Of a DNA stretch of 64,000 nucleotides, positions 49,301 to 61,400 are shown one piece after another. This DNA comes from Chrysophaeum taylorii (lineage: Eukaryota; Sar; Pelagophyceae; Pelagomonadales; Pelagomonadaceae), in contig JAQMWT010000320.1 of NCBI GenBank assembly GCA_029834535.1, positions 1 to 64,000 of the forward strand. The letters run 5' to 3'. The notes below the pieces were generated by a model. It worked only from the letters and a program-made list of their open reading frames with translations, ran no database searches and was not told the DNA's origin. The number at the start of each line of letters is the position of its first letter. Positions within the stretch are counted from its first letter, which is position 1. The position numbers and the translations under genes were made by a program.

Positions 49301-50829
49301 TTGAACGGCCCCTGGAAGTTGGACGGCTGTCAGTTTGATGTTTTCCTTGTGACCATAGCTGCGTGCTGTTCGAGAATCCCGCGGGGGCGTTCTGTCAGCT
49401 TCGTAGTCGTCGGAACCAGCGAGCACGCGGGCGATGTCGAAATTTCTTGGCAAGAGAGAATTGATATGCTTGTTTTTTTACGAAGCGTCCTGACACGCTC
49501 ATCGATTGGAGTGCGCGACGACTTGCCGTCGATGTTGATTTCTTTTTGCTTGGACGTCGTCGGCTTTTCTGCCATATGCGCCGAGTACTGCAGGATGAGG
49601 TCGAGGTCTTCGTCGGCGGAGAAAAAGTGTTGCGTTCTATTCTATTCGCGTGACTTCATGGAAGAAACGGGCAGAGTCGTCGCTTGCTTGACGTCTCCTA
49701 GAAGTTCGCGGCAACATAGCCGGCCATGATATTATGCGGACGCTAGGATGCCTCGAAGGGTAGAAAAAACGTTTCTATCCTGAAAGTTAAGTTTTGCCTT
49801 CGAACTCACTCACTCACTCACTCACTCTTTGGGGGGGCTTTTCCGCAGTATGGCGCAAAAAGATCCAGCGCTGCGGAGGCGCAGGGATGACGATTTCGGG
49901 CGTGCGTTCGAATACCGATGTTCGCGCGCTTAGGTGGTCGAGCGGCACGAGGATGGAAGTACCAACAACTGAATGTGCGCGCCCCTGGTTGCGGCGTCAA
50001 GGGTTGGACGAAGAGGCTCAAGGCAGCGGAGTGAACAACTAAGCGCGAAGTTTTTGAGTGCGAATAATTCACGTCCGAGGACGTCAAGCGAAGATCACGG
50101 CGAAGGCGGTCCAGGAGCCACGTGCGTGGTTGGCACAATAATGTCAATATTAATTGGATGTGTCAGTGAAGAAACTCTACCGGAACTCTACTTTCTTTTC
50201 TTTCCCTAATGTATGTCCTTAACGGGCCGAAAAAAAGTGCGTTTATCAACGACTTTCTCAACGACACGTGCTCTCCACCCAAGCTTCACCCAAAGCACGA
50301 CGTGGCGACGACGTGGCGACCTCGAAGCCCTCGGCCGATCTTTGAGGTTGACGCGCGCGAAGGCCCATGACCTTCGCACTGCGGAGTCCGTGTCGTCGAT
50401 ATCGGCAGGATCGGCTCCGCCCCCGTTGCGCAGTCGAAGCAGCGGAGAATCGATGGGCACGTCTGCGACTCGAAACATGCAGCCGTCATCACCGAAGAAC
50501 ATCACCGAGTTCTTCGTCGCCACCGCCAATCGTTCATATTCTTCATCAAAATGATCAAGTCCCTGAACGTAGCCAACCTCAATTTCCCTCCAAGGCCGAG
50601 TTTTCCGTATCATCACGCCGATGCTCTTAAAAATGACGGCGGAGGACGTCAATATCGATACGCCGAGTGGTGCGCGTTGACGCGCCAGCCGCGGCGATGC
50701 GGCACGTGCGTTCTCGGGCGCTCGAGCTAGCAGAGCCGCCAACCCGCGCGCGGCGGGTGGCGCGCGCGTTGTGGTGAAGAAAACAAACACGGTCCAAAAC
50801 CGAAACCCCTCCCTCACCATAATCCATTT
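46373..50829. other. Gene-poor region with decayed reading frames of unknown origin
   Basis: No intact gene. On the minus strand between about 46760 and 50820, short protein-like stretches occur in shifting frames: RPWREIEVGYVQGLDHFDEEYERLAVATKN near 50570-50490, LYIVDVGGFEYSSSLVWKLW near 48455-48400, and KVERKCRGRLCPRCDFPSVLEHQGY near 48120-48060. Composition suggests one or more old coding elements, but I cannot place them in a family, and they may be a mobile element or a former host gene. A (GCC)n tract lies at 46757-46780 and TCAC repeats at about 49806-49827. Confidence 0.4.
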
Positions 50830-51609
50830 CAGGCCTGCTGCACCTTGACGTCAAGGTCGTCAAAATGTTGACGTCAAACGACCGTTAAATGTTGATGTTG
50901 ACGTTTTCGTCGTGACGTGGCGTGACCACTTTTGGTACACGTGACGTCGTGACGGAATCGGCTCCAGTGCACCAGCTCGTGTTGGACGAGGATATCAGCG
51001 GGGCGGAGGAGGAGGAATACGACGCGAGGCCGTACATTCCACCGGAGCAGCATCGGGATAACACGCCCGCCTGGGAAAGAAAGCCGGGAGGAGAGCGGCG
51101 CCTTCCGGGGTATGGAGGCACGTTAAGCGCCTGACAGGGGATAACCCAGAGCGTGCGAAGAAAGACACGGACTGCAGTAAAACGAAGCACTGCTGCATCT
51201 TTCGCGATCCGACGAGCGGCGGCACGACGTGTTACGAACTGCTGCGATGCCGAGGAGGAAGACCAGCGATCTTTTTTGGCGGCTACATTTCGGTGACGAC
51301 GGGTTTTCCTCCAATATGAAAAGCTGTCGCGCTGTTGTGTTTTTTTCTGCGTGTGCAGGCGGAGGGAGGTACGAGAGACGAGGGGAGGCAAGGAAGACGC
51401 TAACTGCGCGTGTGGGACGTTTCCAGCCTCAGCCGGCCGCTTGCGGCCGCTTTTCTCGTTTTCGTAAATTTGACTTTGACTTGACCATCATGAAGGCAGT
51501 CATACACTGAAAGTTGATTTTGACGTGACCCAGATCTGACCACTGTCTGCGTGACGTCAAAGTCAAGATTTTTGATGTGACAAAAATTTCGAGTCAATGT
51601 GCAGCCCTG
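50830..51609. mobile_element. hAT-like short non-autonomous element (candidate)
   Basis: The left end reads CAGGCCTGCTGCACCTTGAC; the right end, read inward, is CAGGGCTGCACATTGAC. CAGGG.TG.AC is typical of hAT-family ends. Both subterminal regions are crowded with TGACGT/TTGAC words (50845-50955 and 51475-51585). The 780-bp length and lack of a transposase frame fit a MITE or internally deleted copy. No clean 8-bp target duplication is visible (ATCCATTT left, AATTCATG right), so the call is provisional. One plus frame (HCCIFRDPTSGGTTCYELLRC near 51190-51250) looks protein-like but is unrecognised. Confidence 0.45.
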
Positions 51610-53552
51610 AATTCATGCTTTTGCAAAATCATGGAATACGGTTTGAACTACAGCCTACAATGCTGTAAAATCCCAAATGTAGGTTTCTCGGACAATTAAT
51701 AGGGTAAATGGCGCCGTTTTTCAGGTAGTGTCGTGAACCCAACGTATGGCATCATACTTGGCGCTCGGCTTCATACCTTGAAGCTGCCCCCGGACTGGCG
51801 GTGCTAATTAATCATGAGTTCCAATCGTATGGACGAGTGCATTATTGGATAATAAAGTTTTGTGTATCTTCGCGCAATTAGTTGCCTCTCAATTGCAAAC
51901 CGACATCGGCTTGGCGTATGAGGTCCAATTCGCCTTCTATCTCGCAGCTGTCGTTAGCGCTTGATCGATGCGAGTGACGTCGCGAATCGCCCGGCTCTCG
52001 GTCGTGGCCACACGTCAAGCAGGACGCCCTCTTTTTATAGTAGTGCCTGATAATGCGGATGTTTTTCTTTCGCGGCATGTACCCAGGTCTCTCCATGGGA
52101 AAACCTGCGTGCAAGCCGACTCCCAACCCTCCACGCCATGTTAAATATCAAGAGGAGGAATTGCCCGGCCGTTGCGATGCACACTTTAGGCACTACATAT
52201 AAGTAGGCTGGCTCCCAATGATGATTCCCACGATGTCAACCTAGCGCACTAAGGAACATTCTACCTAACTAGGTCTCACACTGACGGACAAGGTGAATGA
52301 AGGTGTGCGTATGATTCTTCACCCGGCTTAGCCGCACTATGCGCGCCGGCGCGAGAAACCCTCAATAAAGATAGTCAAGAAATGATCTCCATGGTGGAGC
52401 TTGCAAGATGAGGTGAAATAGAACGGGTATTGCTGACGCATTGGATCGGAATTCCCCTCGTTGTCGACAGAAGTAAGTTAGCAGAAAGTGTGGTGTGCAT
52501 AAGCGTGCCGGCAATAATAAGAACAGAGACAGTGTGAGCGTGTGCTGCCGAGGAAGATCGAGCCTGGCCATCTTCGTCTATGGCGGCACAGGTATACGGT
52601 AAAAAAAGAGAGCTTGCGCCTGGAGCCTGCGCTTACGAAAGCACAAGAGGCGCCCGCGTCGTCCACCAGAGGTTCATTCTCTTGCCGATTGTCCGGTGCA
52701 TCTGCCGCTGCAGCCGTTCAATAATATATCGCTGTGAGAGGTCATCATGGAGATAGCTCAAGACCGAGACCAATCTCCTCGTGAGAGGTCATCATGGAGA
52801 TAGCTCAAGACCAAGACCAATCTCCTTGTATCGCCGCGAGAAAGAACCTTTCATAAATACGCACTCTCTCGAACGTCAGTGACGTCGGTGGTCGACTTAC
52901 CACCTATCGTCGTCGTCGTTGACGCGCCTTTCCCCCGATCGCATTTGATGCCTCCTCCGGATAGCTGGCTTTCTGAGGGTGGCAAATTTAGGCGGATGCT
53001 ATCTATCACTCCAATCTTATCTAATTTGTACCCAAGTTCTGAGACGAGGTCACGCAGAGTGATGATGCTTCGTTTTGGAAGTCGTACGGCTTGGCTGCAA
53101 ACGCAGCGACGCGCGGGCTTCGTCGCCTAAACCGGCTCGATCCACTCGTGGAAATGGATCCAGACCAGCGGGTGTGTGACGGGTTTGTATTAGGCGCCCT
53201 TTCCCTCGCTTTACGTGCGGGTAACTTTTTTATCGCCAGACGCTCGCCGAGCATCCAAGGGAACATCTGAGTGCTAAAATATCTCGTCGACATTCCATAA
53301 TAGCAGCCAACTAGCGGGAGTCGACGACTGCTGCATTATCTAAATCGAGCCCTTGGCGCGAGGGGAAAATGAATAATAACGCTCAGCAGCTTCAACGGCG
53401 AGTCTACTACTACGCTCTGTTTGCAGCGGCGTTCTACTAACTCGGAGGATCCAAGCCGAGCACGTCGCTTCATAACGAACGTCTTTCAAAAAAAAGGCCG
53501 GCCGGCCGGCCGGCCGGCCTCTATCAATAGAGTACCGAGAAAAGACAGAAAG
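51610..53552. other. Gene-free stretch
   Basis: No coding frame is supported. It contains a 45-bp tandem duplication at about 52737-52827 and, at about 53496-53520, a GGCC run just beyond the end of DNAAF1. Confidence 0.5.
52737..52827. repeat. 45-bp tandem duplication
   Basis: Two copies beginning GAGAGGTCATCATGGAGATA, differing by about two bases (ACCGAGACC versus ACCAAGACC), lie back to back. Confidence 0.9.
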
Positions 53553-54410
53553 TTAATCAAGTTCGTCGACGTCAACATACTGGGAGTTTTTGTCGGGGGG
53601 CGGCGGCAGCGCGTTTTCCTTGGCGTTTCGGATCATTGTCTCAAAGTCCTTGATGCGCTGGCGATCGAGAAGGCGCCTTTCCTCGCGGATCTTCTGTATT
53701 TCGTCGCGCTCGGCGGCGTTGGCATCCTCGAGGGAGGCGCCCTGGACGGCGAGAGCCGCAGACCACGCGGAGCAGCGGCGGCGCTCGTCTTCGAAAACTG
53801 GGCGGTCGTCGAGGTAGCGGAGCTCTGATGTTGCTGAGACGAAGCGCTTGCGGTAGTGGCGCACGGATTTGACGAAAGGATTCCCCATGCAATACAAGAC
53901 CCGAAGGGATTCGAGTCGTTTGACTATTCCAAGGACCTTTTCCCCCTCCTCGAGGCGGTTCGCTTGAATGTCGAGGGTTTGGAGGCTGGGGAGCTCGAGG
54001 AGGTGCTCCAACTGCGTCGCGTCGGGTCCGATCGAATTATGGCCGAGGTCTAAGCTTTCGAGTTTGGTAAGTTTCGAGAGATTTTCGACGTTTCGGATGA
54101 AGTTCTTGCTCAAGTTGAGCGACTGCAAAAGCACCAATGTCTCGAGACCTTGGATGGTATCGATGACGTTCTCGTGGAGGCACAAGGTTCGGAGTTGGGT
54201 AAGATTTTCGAGTCCTTCGATTTTCACGAGGCTGTTACCCTGGAGCCACAGACATCGAAGTCCCGAGTACTCGCCGAGCACGGTGCCGTCGATTTTCTTG
54301 AACCCGCGGTAGTGCAAATATAGCTTGTCGTTGAGGCTCGCGGTGCGGTACAGCCCGTCCTTCTGGCAGATTTCCTGGAGCGTTGACTTGGTGAATTCAA
54401 CTGCTGCCAT
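53553..54410 (-). CDS. DNAAF1: Dynein axonemal assembly factor 1 (LRRC50/ODA7-like)
   Basis: A 285-aa leucine-rich-repeat protein that in other eukaryotes acts in the cytoplasm to preassemble ciliary dynein arms. The N-terminus matches the family: LNDKLYLHYRGFKKIDG, then SGLRCLWLQGNSLVKIEGLENLTQLRTLCLHENVIDTIQGLE. Six LRRs of ~22 residues follow, then the LRR cap with the conserved LRYLDDRPVFEDERR (~residue 197-211) and a charged helix (DEIQKIREERRLLDRQRIKDFETMI). The protein ends soon after this helix, so it lacks the long, poorly conserved C-terminal tail of animal DNAAF1. ATG 54410 is a clear start. Its presence implies the organism builds motile cilia at some life stage. Divergent from the tail-anchored gene, 104 bp between starts. 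Confidence 0.9.
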   Translation of the reverse strand: MAAVEFTKSTLQEICQKDGLYRTASLNDKLYLHYRGFKKIDGTVLGEYSGLRCLWLQGNSLVKIEGLENLTQLRTLCLHENVIDTIQGLETLVLLQSLNLSKNFIRNVENLSKLTKLESLDLGHNSIGPDATQLEHLLELPSLQTLDIQANRLEEGEKVLGIVKRLESLRVLYCMGNPFVKSVRHYRKRFVSATSELRYLDDRPVFEDERRRCSAWSAALAVQGASLEDANAAERDEIQKIREERRLLDRQRIKDFETMIRNAKENALPPPPDKNSQYVDVDELD

Positions 54411-54514
54411 CGTGAGGCGTTACGAATCGAGAGCCGTTGAGATCAGCGTGCCGTTGTACAACACGTGACGAAAAGAACGGAGAGGAGATTTGCGAGCCGT
54501 TGAGAACCATCCCG
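54411..54514. promoter_or_regulatory. Short shared region between divergent starts
   Basis: Only 104 bp separate the ATGs of DNAAF1 and the tail-anchored protein, so both must use the same bidirectional promoter region. No specific motif recognised. Confidence 0.4.
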
Positions 54515-55348
54515 ATGGCTTCATCGAGGGCCGTGGTGCGTGTTGCTGCTGCTGGGGCGTCGGGGGCGGTCGTCGCAGCTGCCGAGTGCCGGGAGTGGAC
54601 TGTGAGCGACGGGTCGTCGTCCTGGACGCTCCTCGAGCCTCAGGACATCGACGAGGCGTCGACGTTGGTCGAGACGGCGCTCCCGTCCAACTCCAAGGTG
54701 GCCGCGGCCACGATGAGTCTCGCGAAGCGCATGGCGTCGCGGCCCGGGGTCCAGGCGGCCCTCGCCGAAGAGCTCGGAATCTCGCGGCCCGCCATCGATG
54801 ACACGGACCTGCGAGCAGCGTACGAAAAGTTGAGCCTGGAGAACGACGCGCTCAAGGCAGCGAAATACGCGAGCGACGCGGCCCTCGCTGCCAGGACCCG
54901 CGACGACGCGGCCACCCTGATGTCCCAGCAGCTCGCGACCCAGAACGAGGCCCTCGCGGCCTCCTTCGAAGATCTGCAAGGAGAGGTCGACGCGGAAGAA
55001 ATCGTCGAGGCCAACACCACCGAGGGGGATGCCGCTCTCGCCGCCGCTCTCGCCGCCGAAGACCAGGCCCGCGAGGACCAGGAGAAGGCGGACTTTGTGT
55101 TTGCCGAGCACCTTGCCTCGCTCCCGGACACCTACGACAAGCTCCAGAACGACCCCCCAGTCCAAGGTGATGGCTCGGGTGCCGAGACGACCGACTCTCC
55201 TTCCCTCGTGGAGATCGCTCTCGCGCTCTGCGGCCTCATCATCGTCGTTGCCATGACCCGCAAAGTCTCTCCTACTCTCGCAAAGCGCGCCGCCGCCCTA
55301 TCCGCCGCCGCCCTCGCCGGCTTCGCCTCCCACTTCAAGCGCTTCTAA
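54515..55348 (+). CDS. Coiled-coil, tail-anchored protein of unknown function
   Basis: A 277-aa protein. The frame opens at a TTG (54437) but the first ATG is 54515. An Ala/Val-rich N-terminus could be a weak leader. Residues ~55-215 are predicted helical, Ala/Glu/Asp-rich (EEIVEANTTEGDAALAAALAAEDQAREDQEKADFVFAEHLASL) and probably a coiled coil. One hydrophobic segment near the C-terminus (LVEIALALCGLIIVVAM) is followed by a basic, Ala-rich helix (RKVSPTLAKRAAALSAAALAGFASHFKRF), the layout of a tail-anchored protein. I recognise no family. Confidence 0.6.
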   Translation: MASSRAVVRVAAAGASGAVVAAAECREWTVSDGSSSWTLLEPQDIDEASTLVETALPSNSKVAAATMSLAKRMASRPGVQAALAEELGISRPAIDDTDLRAAYEKLSLENDALKAAKYASDAALAARTRDDAATLMSQQLATQNEALAASFEDLQGEVDAEEIVEANTTEGDAALAAALAAEDQAREDQEKADFVFAEHLASLPDTYDKLQNDPPVQGDGSGAETTDSPSLVEIALALCGLIIVVAMTRKVSPTLAKRAAALSAAALAGFASHFKRF

Positions 55349-55460
55349 TATACTTTACTCCGTCCCTCCTTTAAGTTGTTGTTCTTGTTGTTGTTTTTAC
55401 AACAAACAAACCAACCTCGGCCTAAACCTTGGCCTAAACCTTGGTCATCATCTAATTCTT

Positions 55461-58400
55461 CTAATGCTGCGCGTTGGGCAGCGTGATCGCCAGGGGCTGG
55501 CCTGGCGCCTGCTTTTGAGCGGACTTGGAGGAGGAAGAACTCCACTTGGAGCCGGTCGCACTCGAATTCGAGACTACGCGGGACACGCGGGCACTCGGCC
55601 TTTCGCGTACGCGACAGACTTCGATGGCCCTCCCGTCGACCTCCTCGGCGGTCTTGGGCACATCGGCGAGGGCCTCTTTCGCTACGTCGTCGATCGGCAG
55701 CTCGTCAATCTCTGCCGAGAATCGGTCGTCCCGTCGCGAGTATACTCGCGTCGAGTGGCGACGCCCCCCAGACGAGCGTACGCGGCATTGCTCCTCATCT
55801 ATATTATCAACATCTCGAGGCTCGCCATATCGCTCTTCGTCCTGGACGACGTAGTATCGCGGCTTTCGATTGGGCCTCCTCGAGCTCTCCTCGCGCCCTA
55901 GGTCATCAAACTCCTGAGACCGGTCGAGGGCGTCGCGTCGCCGCTTCTTGGTGCTGCCGCGACGACCCCTCGAGTCTCCTTCTGACTCTCGCGGCACGCG
56001 GTCATCCTCCATCATCCAGCAATCATCATCTCGACTCTCGCTGAGATGAGCTCGAGGCTTGCGCATCCCGTCTTTCTGTTGGCTGTCTTGACGTCTCTTT
56101 GAATTGGAGACGCCCCCCGTAATGTTGTCGTCTCGCGACTCCCGCAGCACTTTGTACTTTGCGCGGGTGCCCTTCTCTCGAGTCCAACACCGCTCGTCGT
56201 CGTTTGAAGGGCGCTTTTTTTCGAACGCATCATCCTCTTGGTCAATGCCGCCGCTATCGCGGCGTGACATACGGCCCCTCTTATTGCGCGACGCGTCCCG
56301 CCCGTCCTCTCGAGACTCCCGCGGTCGGCGCTCCGTGTTGACGTCATCATCTACCAAAAAATCATCTACAAGCTCGAGACGATCAGCTCGAGGGCTGCTT
56401 CGAGCCTCGTTCCGTCGGCTTCCGGCGTCATCTCCCTTTAGGTGGGAGACGCGCTCTCTGCTATTGTCACTCAATTCATGATCGTCTCGAGACGCTCGCG
56501 GTCGCTGCTTGCGAAGCGCACCATCATCAACCCATCCACGGCCGATACTGTTGTCTCGAGACGTTTCTGGCCACCGATTGATGCGTTCTCTACGTCGTCC
56601 GCTGCTGCTGTCTTGAGATTCTCGCGCCCGCCGGTCGCCACCCGGAGACCGACCACTGTAGCGCCAAGACTTCGTTTTGTACGAGATGTCCTGTCGGTCG
56701 ATGTCATATTCATATTCTCGCGGTCGCCGCTTGCGCTCAGCACGTTTTTCGTCGTCGTCGTCGTTCCCCAAACGATGAGGTCTGTTACCCAAAGACTCTC
56801 GAAGCTTCCGCTTGCGCGCTGCGCGCGAGTCATCTTCGTCTCCTCTAGACTTTCTCCTACGATTCTCGCGCGACTCGTTCTGTCTGTTCCGTTCGATTCG
56901 AGAAGTCTCTCGCGCCGGCCGCGCGCGCTCCGCATGACTATCATCTTCATCCAAAACATCGTCGCAAGGCTCGCCCCCATCAGCTCGAGGTTTCCGCCTT
57001 CGAACGTCGTCACGAGACGACTCTCGTGGCTTGCGCGCTGTGCTGGCGTCATTTTCATCTTCAGCGAAGATATCGCCACTCCGAGAAGCACGAGGCATGC
57101 GCGACTCGTGACATCGGCGGTTGTCTTCTCGCAGCAGTCGATGCTCGAGCTCCGTAAGGACGTCATCTTCTCTTAAACGTTCCTTTAAACGGTCGTCACA
57201 ATCCTTGCTCCGATAAGATCGAGACTTGCGCGACTCACGGCGTCTGCTGTCGTCATCTCGAGACTCTCCTCGCGACGGCCGCACGCGCGACGTGTTGGTA
57301 TCAGTTTCCTCGGTCCGATGAGCTCGAGGCTTGCGTGGCTCATTGTCTTCAATATTGTCGTCTCGTGGCCGCCGCTTGCGCGCAGTGCAGACATTATCTT
57401 CATCCAACTGATCGTCTCGAGGCTTGCTCAGATCAGCTCCAGACTTGCTCGACTTGCGATACCCGTTGATTTCGTTTCGCGGCCGCCGCTTGCGCTGCGT
57501 GATAACAGCAATGTCATCCCAAGAATCGTCGCAGGGCTCCCTCCGATCCGCCCGAGGCTTGCGAGGCTCAACCTGTCCAATGCTGCAGTCTTCTGGCCGC
57601 CGCTTGCGCCCAGTGAAGACGCCACCAGATTCACGTAAACGACCTTTGAGAGGCTCACTTTCATCGGTTCGAGGTTTTTGTGACTCATAACATCGGCTGG
57701 TGGCATCTCGAGATTCTCCCGACCGGTGTTTGCGCGCTGCGCCGGCATTATCTTCATCCAAGCAATCGTCGCGATGCTTGTCTTGATCAGCAGCCCGAGA
57801 CTTGCGAGGATCATCCAGTCCGCAGTAGTCACGCGGCCCGCGCTTGCCCTCCGTGAAGATGACATCTTCCTCCACACGACTGTCACGAGACTTGCTCCAA
57901 CAGGGACCAGCCCCAGACTTGCGCGACTCATCCCGTCTGATTGCGTTGTCTCGCGGTCGCCGCTTGCGCTCCGTGTCGGCATTAGCTTCATCCAAACAAC
58001 CGTCACGAGGCTCTTTCTGATCCGCTCCAGACTCGCGCGGCTCATTCTGTCCGCTGCCGTCACCTTGCGTCCGCCGTTCTGTGTTGGTATCAGCTTCATC
58101 TACACAACAGTCATGAAACTTTTTCCGATCCGCGCCAGACTTGGACGACTCGTCCCGTGAGATGCTGTCATCTCGAGGCTCTGGCGGCCGCCGCTTGCTC
58201 GCCACGCTGGCGACAAAATAATCCGAATGATCATTGCAAGACTTACGTCGATGAGCTCGAGGCTTGCGAGGCTCATCCTGTCCGCTGTCGTCTCCTCGCG
58301 GCCGCCGCTTGTGCTCAGTGCTCGCATTGGCATCATCCAAACAACGGTCCCGAGGAGAGTCGAGCCGATCTGCTCCAGACTTGCGCAGATCGTCCCGTCC

Positions 58401-61400
58401 GCTGTCGTCGTCTCGGGGCCGCCGAGGCTCGAACTGATCATCTCGAGGCTGGTGCGACTCATCCCGTCCGCTGTCGTCTCGCGGGTGCCGCTTGCGCTCC
58501 GTGTGTGTGGCATCGACATCATCAAAACGATCGTCGCAAGCCTTGCGTCGATCAGCTCGAGGCTCGTGCGGCTCATCCGGTGCGCTTTTTTCTTGCGGCC
58601 GCCGCTTGCGCTCCGTGCTGGCATCAGCTTCATCAAGACGAGCATCGCAAGACTGGCGTCGATCAGCTCGAGGCTCGCGAGGCTCATCTCGTCCGCGGTT
58701 GTCTCGCGGCTGCCGCTTGCCCTCTGTGCTGACATCAGCTCGTCCGCTGCCATCGTCTCGCGGCCGTCGCTTGCGTTCTGTCCCGGCATCAGCTCCACCC
58801 CGCCCGCTCTCGTTGCGCGGCCGACGCTTGCGCTCTGAGCCCACATCAGCATCATCCACACAACCGTCAAGAGGCTCGCGTCGATCTGCTCCAGACTTGC
58901 GCGGGTCATCCTTTCCGCCGTCGTCGCCTCGCGTCCCCCGATTGCGCTCTGTGCTGGCGTCAGCTCCGTCTCGTTCGATGTCGTCTTGCTGCTGACGCTT
59001 GGGCGGTTCGTTCGCAATATCCTCATCCAAACGACTGCCGCAAACCTCGCGTCGATCAGCTCGAGGCTTGCGAGATGGCTCATTCCGTCCGCCGTCGTCT
59101 CGCGGCCGACGCTCGCGCTCTGTGCTAGCATCAGCGTCATCAAAACAATCGTCGCATGAATCGAGTCGTTCAGCTCGAGGCTTGCGCGACTCATCCCGTC
59201 CACTTTCATGTCGCGGCCGCCGCTTGCGCTCTGTGCTGGCATCAACTTCATAAAAACGAGCGTCGAATGCCTGGCCTCGATCAGCTCGAGACTTGCGAGG
59301 CTTATCTTGTCCGTTGTCGTCTCGCGGCTGCCGCTCGCGCTCTGTGTTGGCATCAGCCCCAACCCGTCTGCTCTCGTCTCGCGGCCGCCGCTCGCGCTCA
59401 GTGTTGGCATTGGCATCATCCAAACAACCGTCAAGAGGCTCGCGCCGCTCTGCTCCAGACCTAAGTGGGTAATCCAGTCCGCTGTTCTTGCGCTCTGTGC
59501 AGGCGTCAGCTCCATCTCGCCCGATGTCGTCTCGCTGCAGACGCTTGGGCGGTGCGTTCGCAACATCCTCGTCGAAACGATCGCCGCAAACCTCGCGTCG
59601 ATCAGCTCGAGGCTTGCGAGATGGCTCATTCCGTCCGCCGTCGTCTCGCGGCCGCCGCTTGCGGTCTATGCTGGCATCCGCTACATCAAAATGATCGTCG
59701 TCGCAAGCCTCGCGTCGATCAATTCGAGACTTGCGCGACTCGTCCCGTCCGCTGTCGTCGTCTCGCGGCCGCCGCTTGCGCTCCGTACTGGCATCAGCTT
59801 CATCCCGTCCGCTATCGTCGCCTTGCAGCGGCCGCTTGCGCTCTGTTCTGGCATTGGCGCCATCCAAGCCACTATCCCGGGTTTGGCACCGGTCTGCTCC
59901 AGACTTGCGTCGCTCACCTCGTCTGCAGTCATCGTCTCGCGGCCGCCGCTTGCGCTCTGTGTTGGCATTGACCCCATCCAAACTAGCGTCCCGAGCCGCG
60001 CGTCGATCAATTCGAGACTTGCGCGACTCATCCCGTCCGCTGTTGTCGTCTCGCGGCCGCCGCTTGCGCTCTCTACATACATCAGCTCCATCGATGTCAT
60101 CATCGCGCGCAGTGCTGGCATTATCACCATCAAAACAACAAGTGTCCCGAGGCTCGCGCCGACCTGTTCCAGACTTGCGCGACTCATCCCGTCCGCTGTT
60201 GTCGTCTCGCGGCCGCCGCTTGCGCTCTGTGCTGGCATCAACTTCATCTTCGCAAGCTTCGCGTCGATCCGCTCGAGGCTTGCGCGGCGTCTTATCCCGT
60301 TCGCCGCCGTCGTCGTCGTCGTCGTCGCGCGGTCGCCGCTCCGTGCTGGCATCAACTTTATCTAAAGAATCGCGAGGCTCGAACCAACGAGCTCGATGAT
60401 GCTTGCGGGGCGCATCGCGTCCGATGCTGTCGTCGTCTCGCGGCCGCCGCTTGGGCTCGGCGCGGACGTCTTCTTCATCCAATCGACCGTCACTACGGCG
60501 TTTGCTGTCGTCTCTTCTTTTTGAGGAGGAGGAGGAAACGCGCGTCGCGTCATCGTCTCCTCGACGCGCGACGTCGCCTCGAGACTGGCGCCGCCGATGA
60601 TGAGCTCGAGGCGACGACCGGTTGCAAGAGTCGTCGGGACTCGGGCCGCGACTGGCGGAGCGACTGGAACGCGAAGCGGATCGACCTCTGCTGCGAGAAT
60701 CCACCAAAATCCGGTCGGTTTTGAGGCGCTCTTGGAAATTTCGATAGGCTTGGATGATGTAGTTCTTGAGCACGTGAATTTCGCCCTTGCGGTGCTTGCG
60801 TCTAATGGACTGAATATCATTCTGCGGGAACGAGAAGAGCGCGTCTTTTGTTTCGGCGTCGAGCGACGCGAAATCGTCGTCGTCGTCGTCGTCGAACGCC
60901 GCCGCGCCGCGACCGTCGCGCGGGCTCGATTCGTCGCTTTCCCTTCGGTACGTTCGCCGAATGTTTAAGATGTACGAGGTGGGGGTGCGGACTTTGCCCT
61001 CCCGCATCTTGCGTTGGATTTTCTCCTGATAATTGGCGGGCAGCTCGGCTAGCGCCTCTTTGACCTCGTCGTCGAGGCCCGCGAGCGGGTCGTCGTCGAC
61101 TTTTCCCGGGTCGTCGCCGTCGAGGTGATTCTCGTCCTCCGGAACCTCGAGAAGCGCCGCCTTCTCCTGTTCCCGCACCGCCTCGAGGACCTCGGCATTT
61201 CCGCGTACTTTGAGGATGTAGGATCTCGGGTCGCGGATTCCACCGTCGCGCAGCTTGCGCTTGATCTTCCCCGCCGTCTTCTCCGGCATGGAAGCCAGCG
61301 CCGCCGAGGCTCGGGGGTCGAGGAGGTCCGAAATCACCAAGTCGTTATCGTCGTCGTCGGGCTCCGCGGGGGGGGGCTCGAGGGCGTCAAACTTTGCGCG

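Noticed and set aside
50822-51617. 8-bp target duplication for the hAT-like element
   Set aside because: Flanks ATCCATTT and AATTCATG do not match in register.
46560-51900. Short shared words (GTATCTTCGCGC...TTGCCTCTCA near 46569 and 51862; CACGATGTCAAC near 46737 and 52228) as paired element ends
   Set aside because: The matches are only 10-12 bases, in scattered positions, and no inverted structure or flanking duplication supports an element.
59208-60365. 385-codon plus-strand open frame, and its neighbours at 58157-60399
   Set aside because: Antisense shadows of the in-frame charged repeats of the SET gene; no start context or domain.
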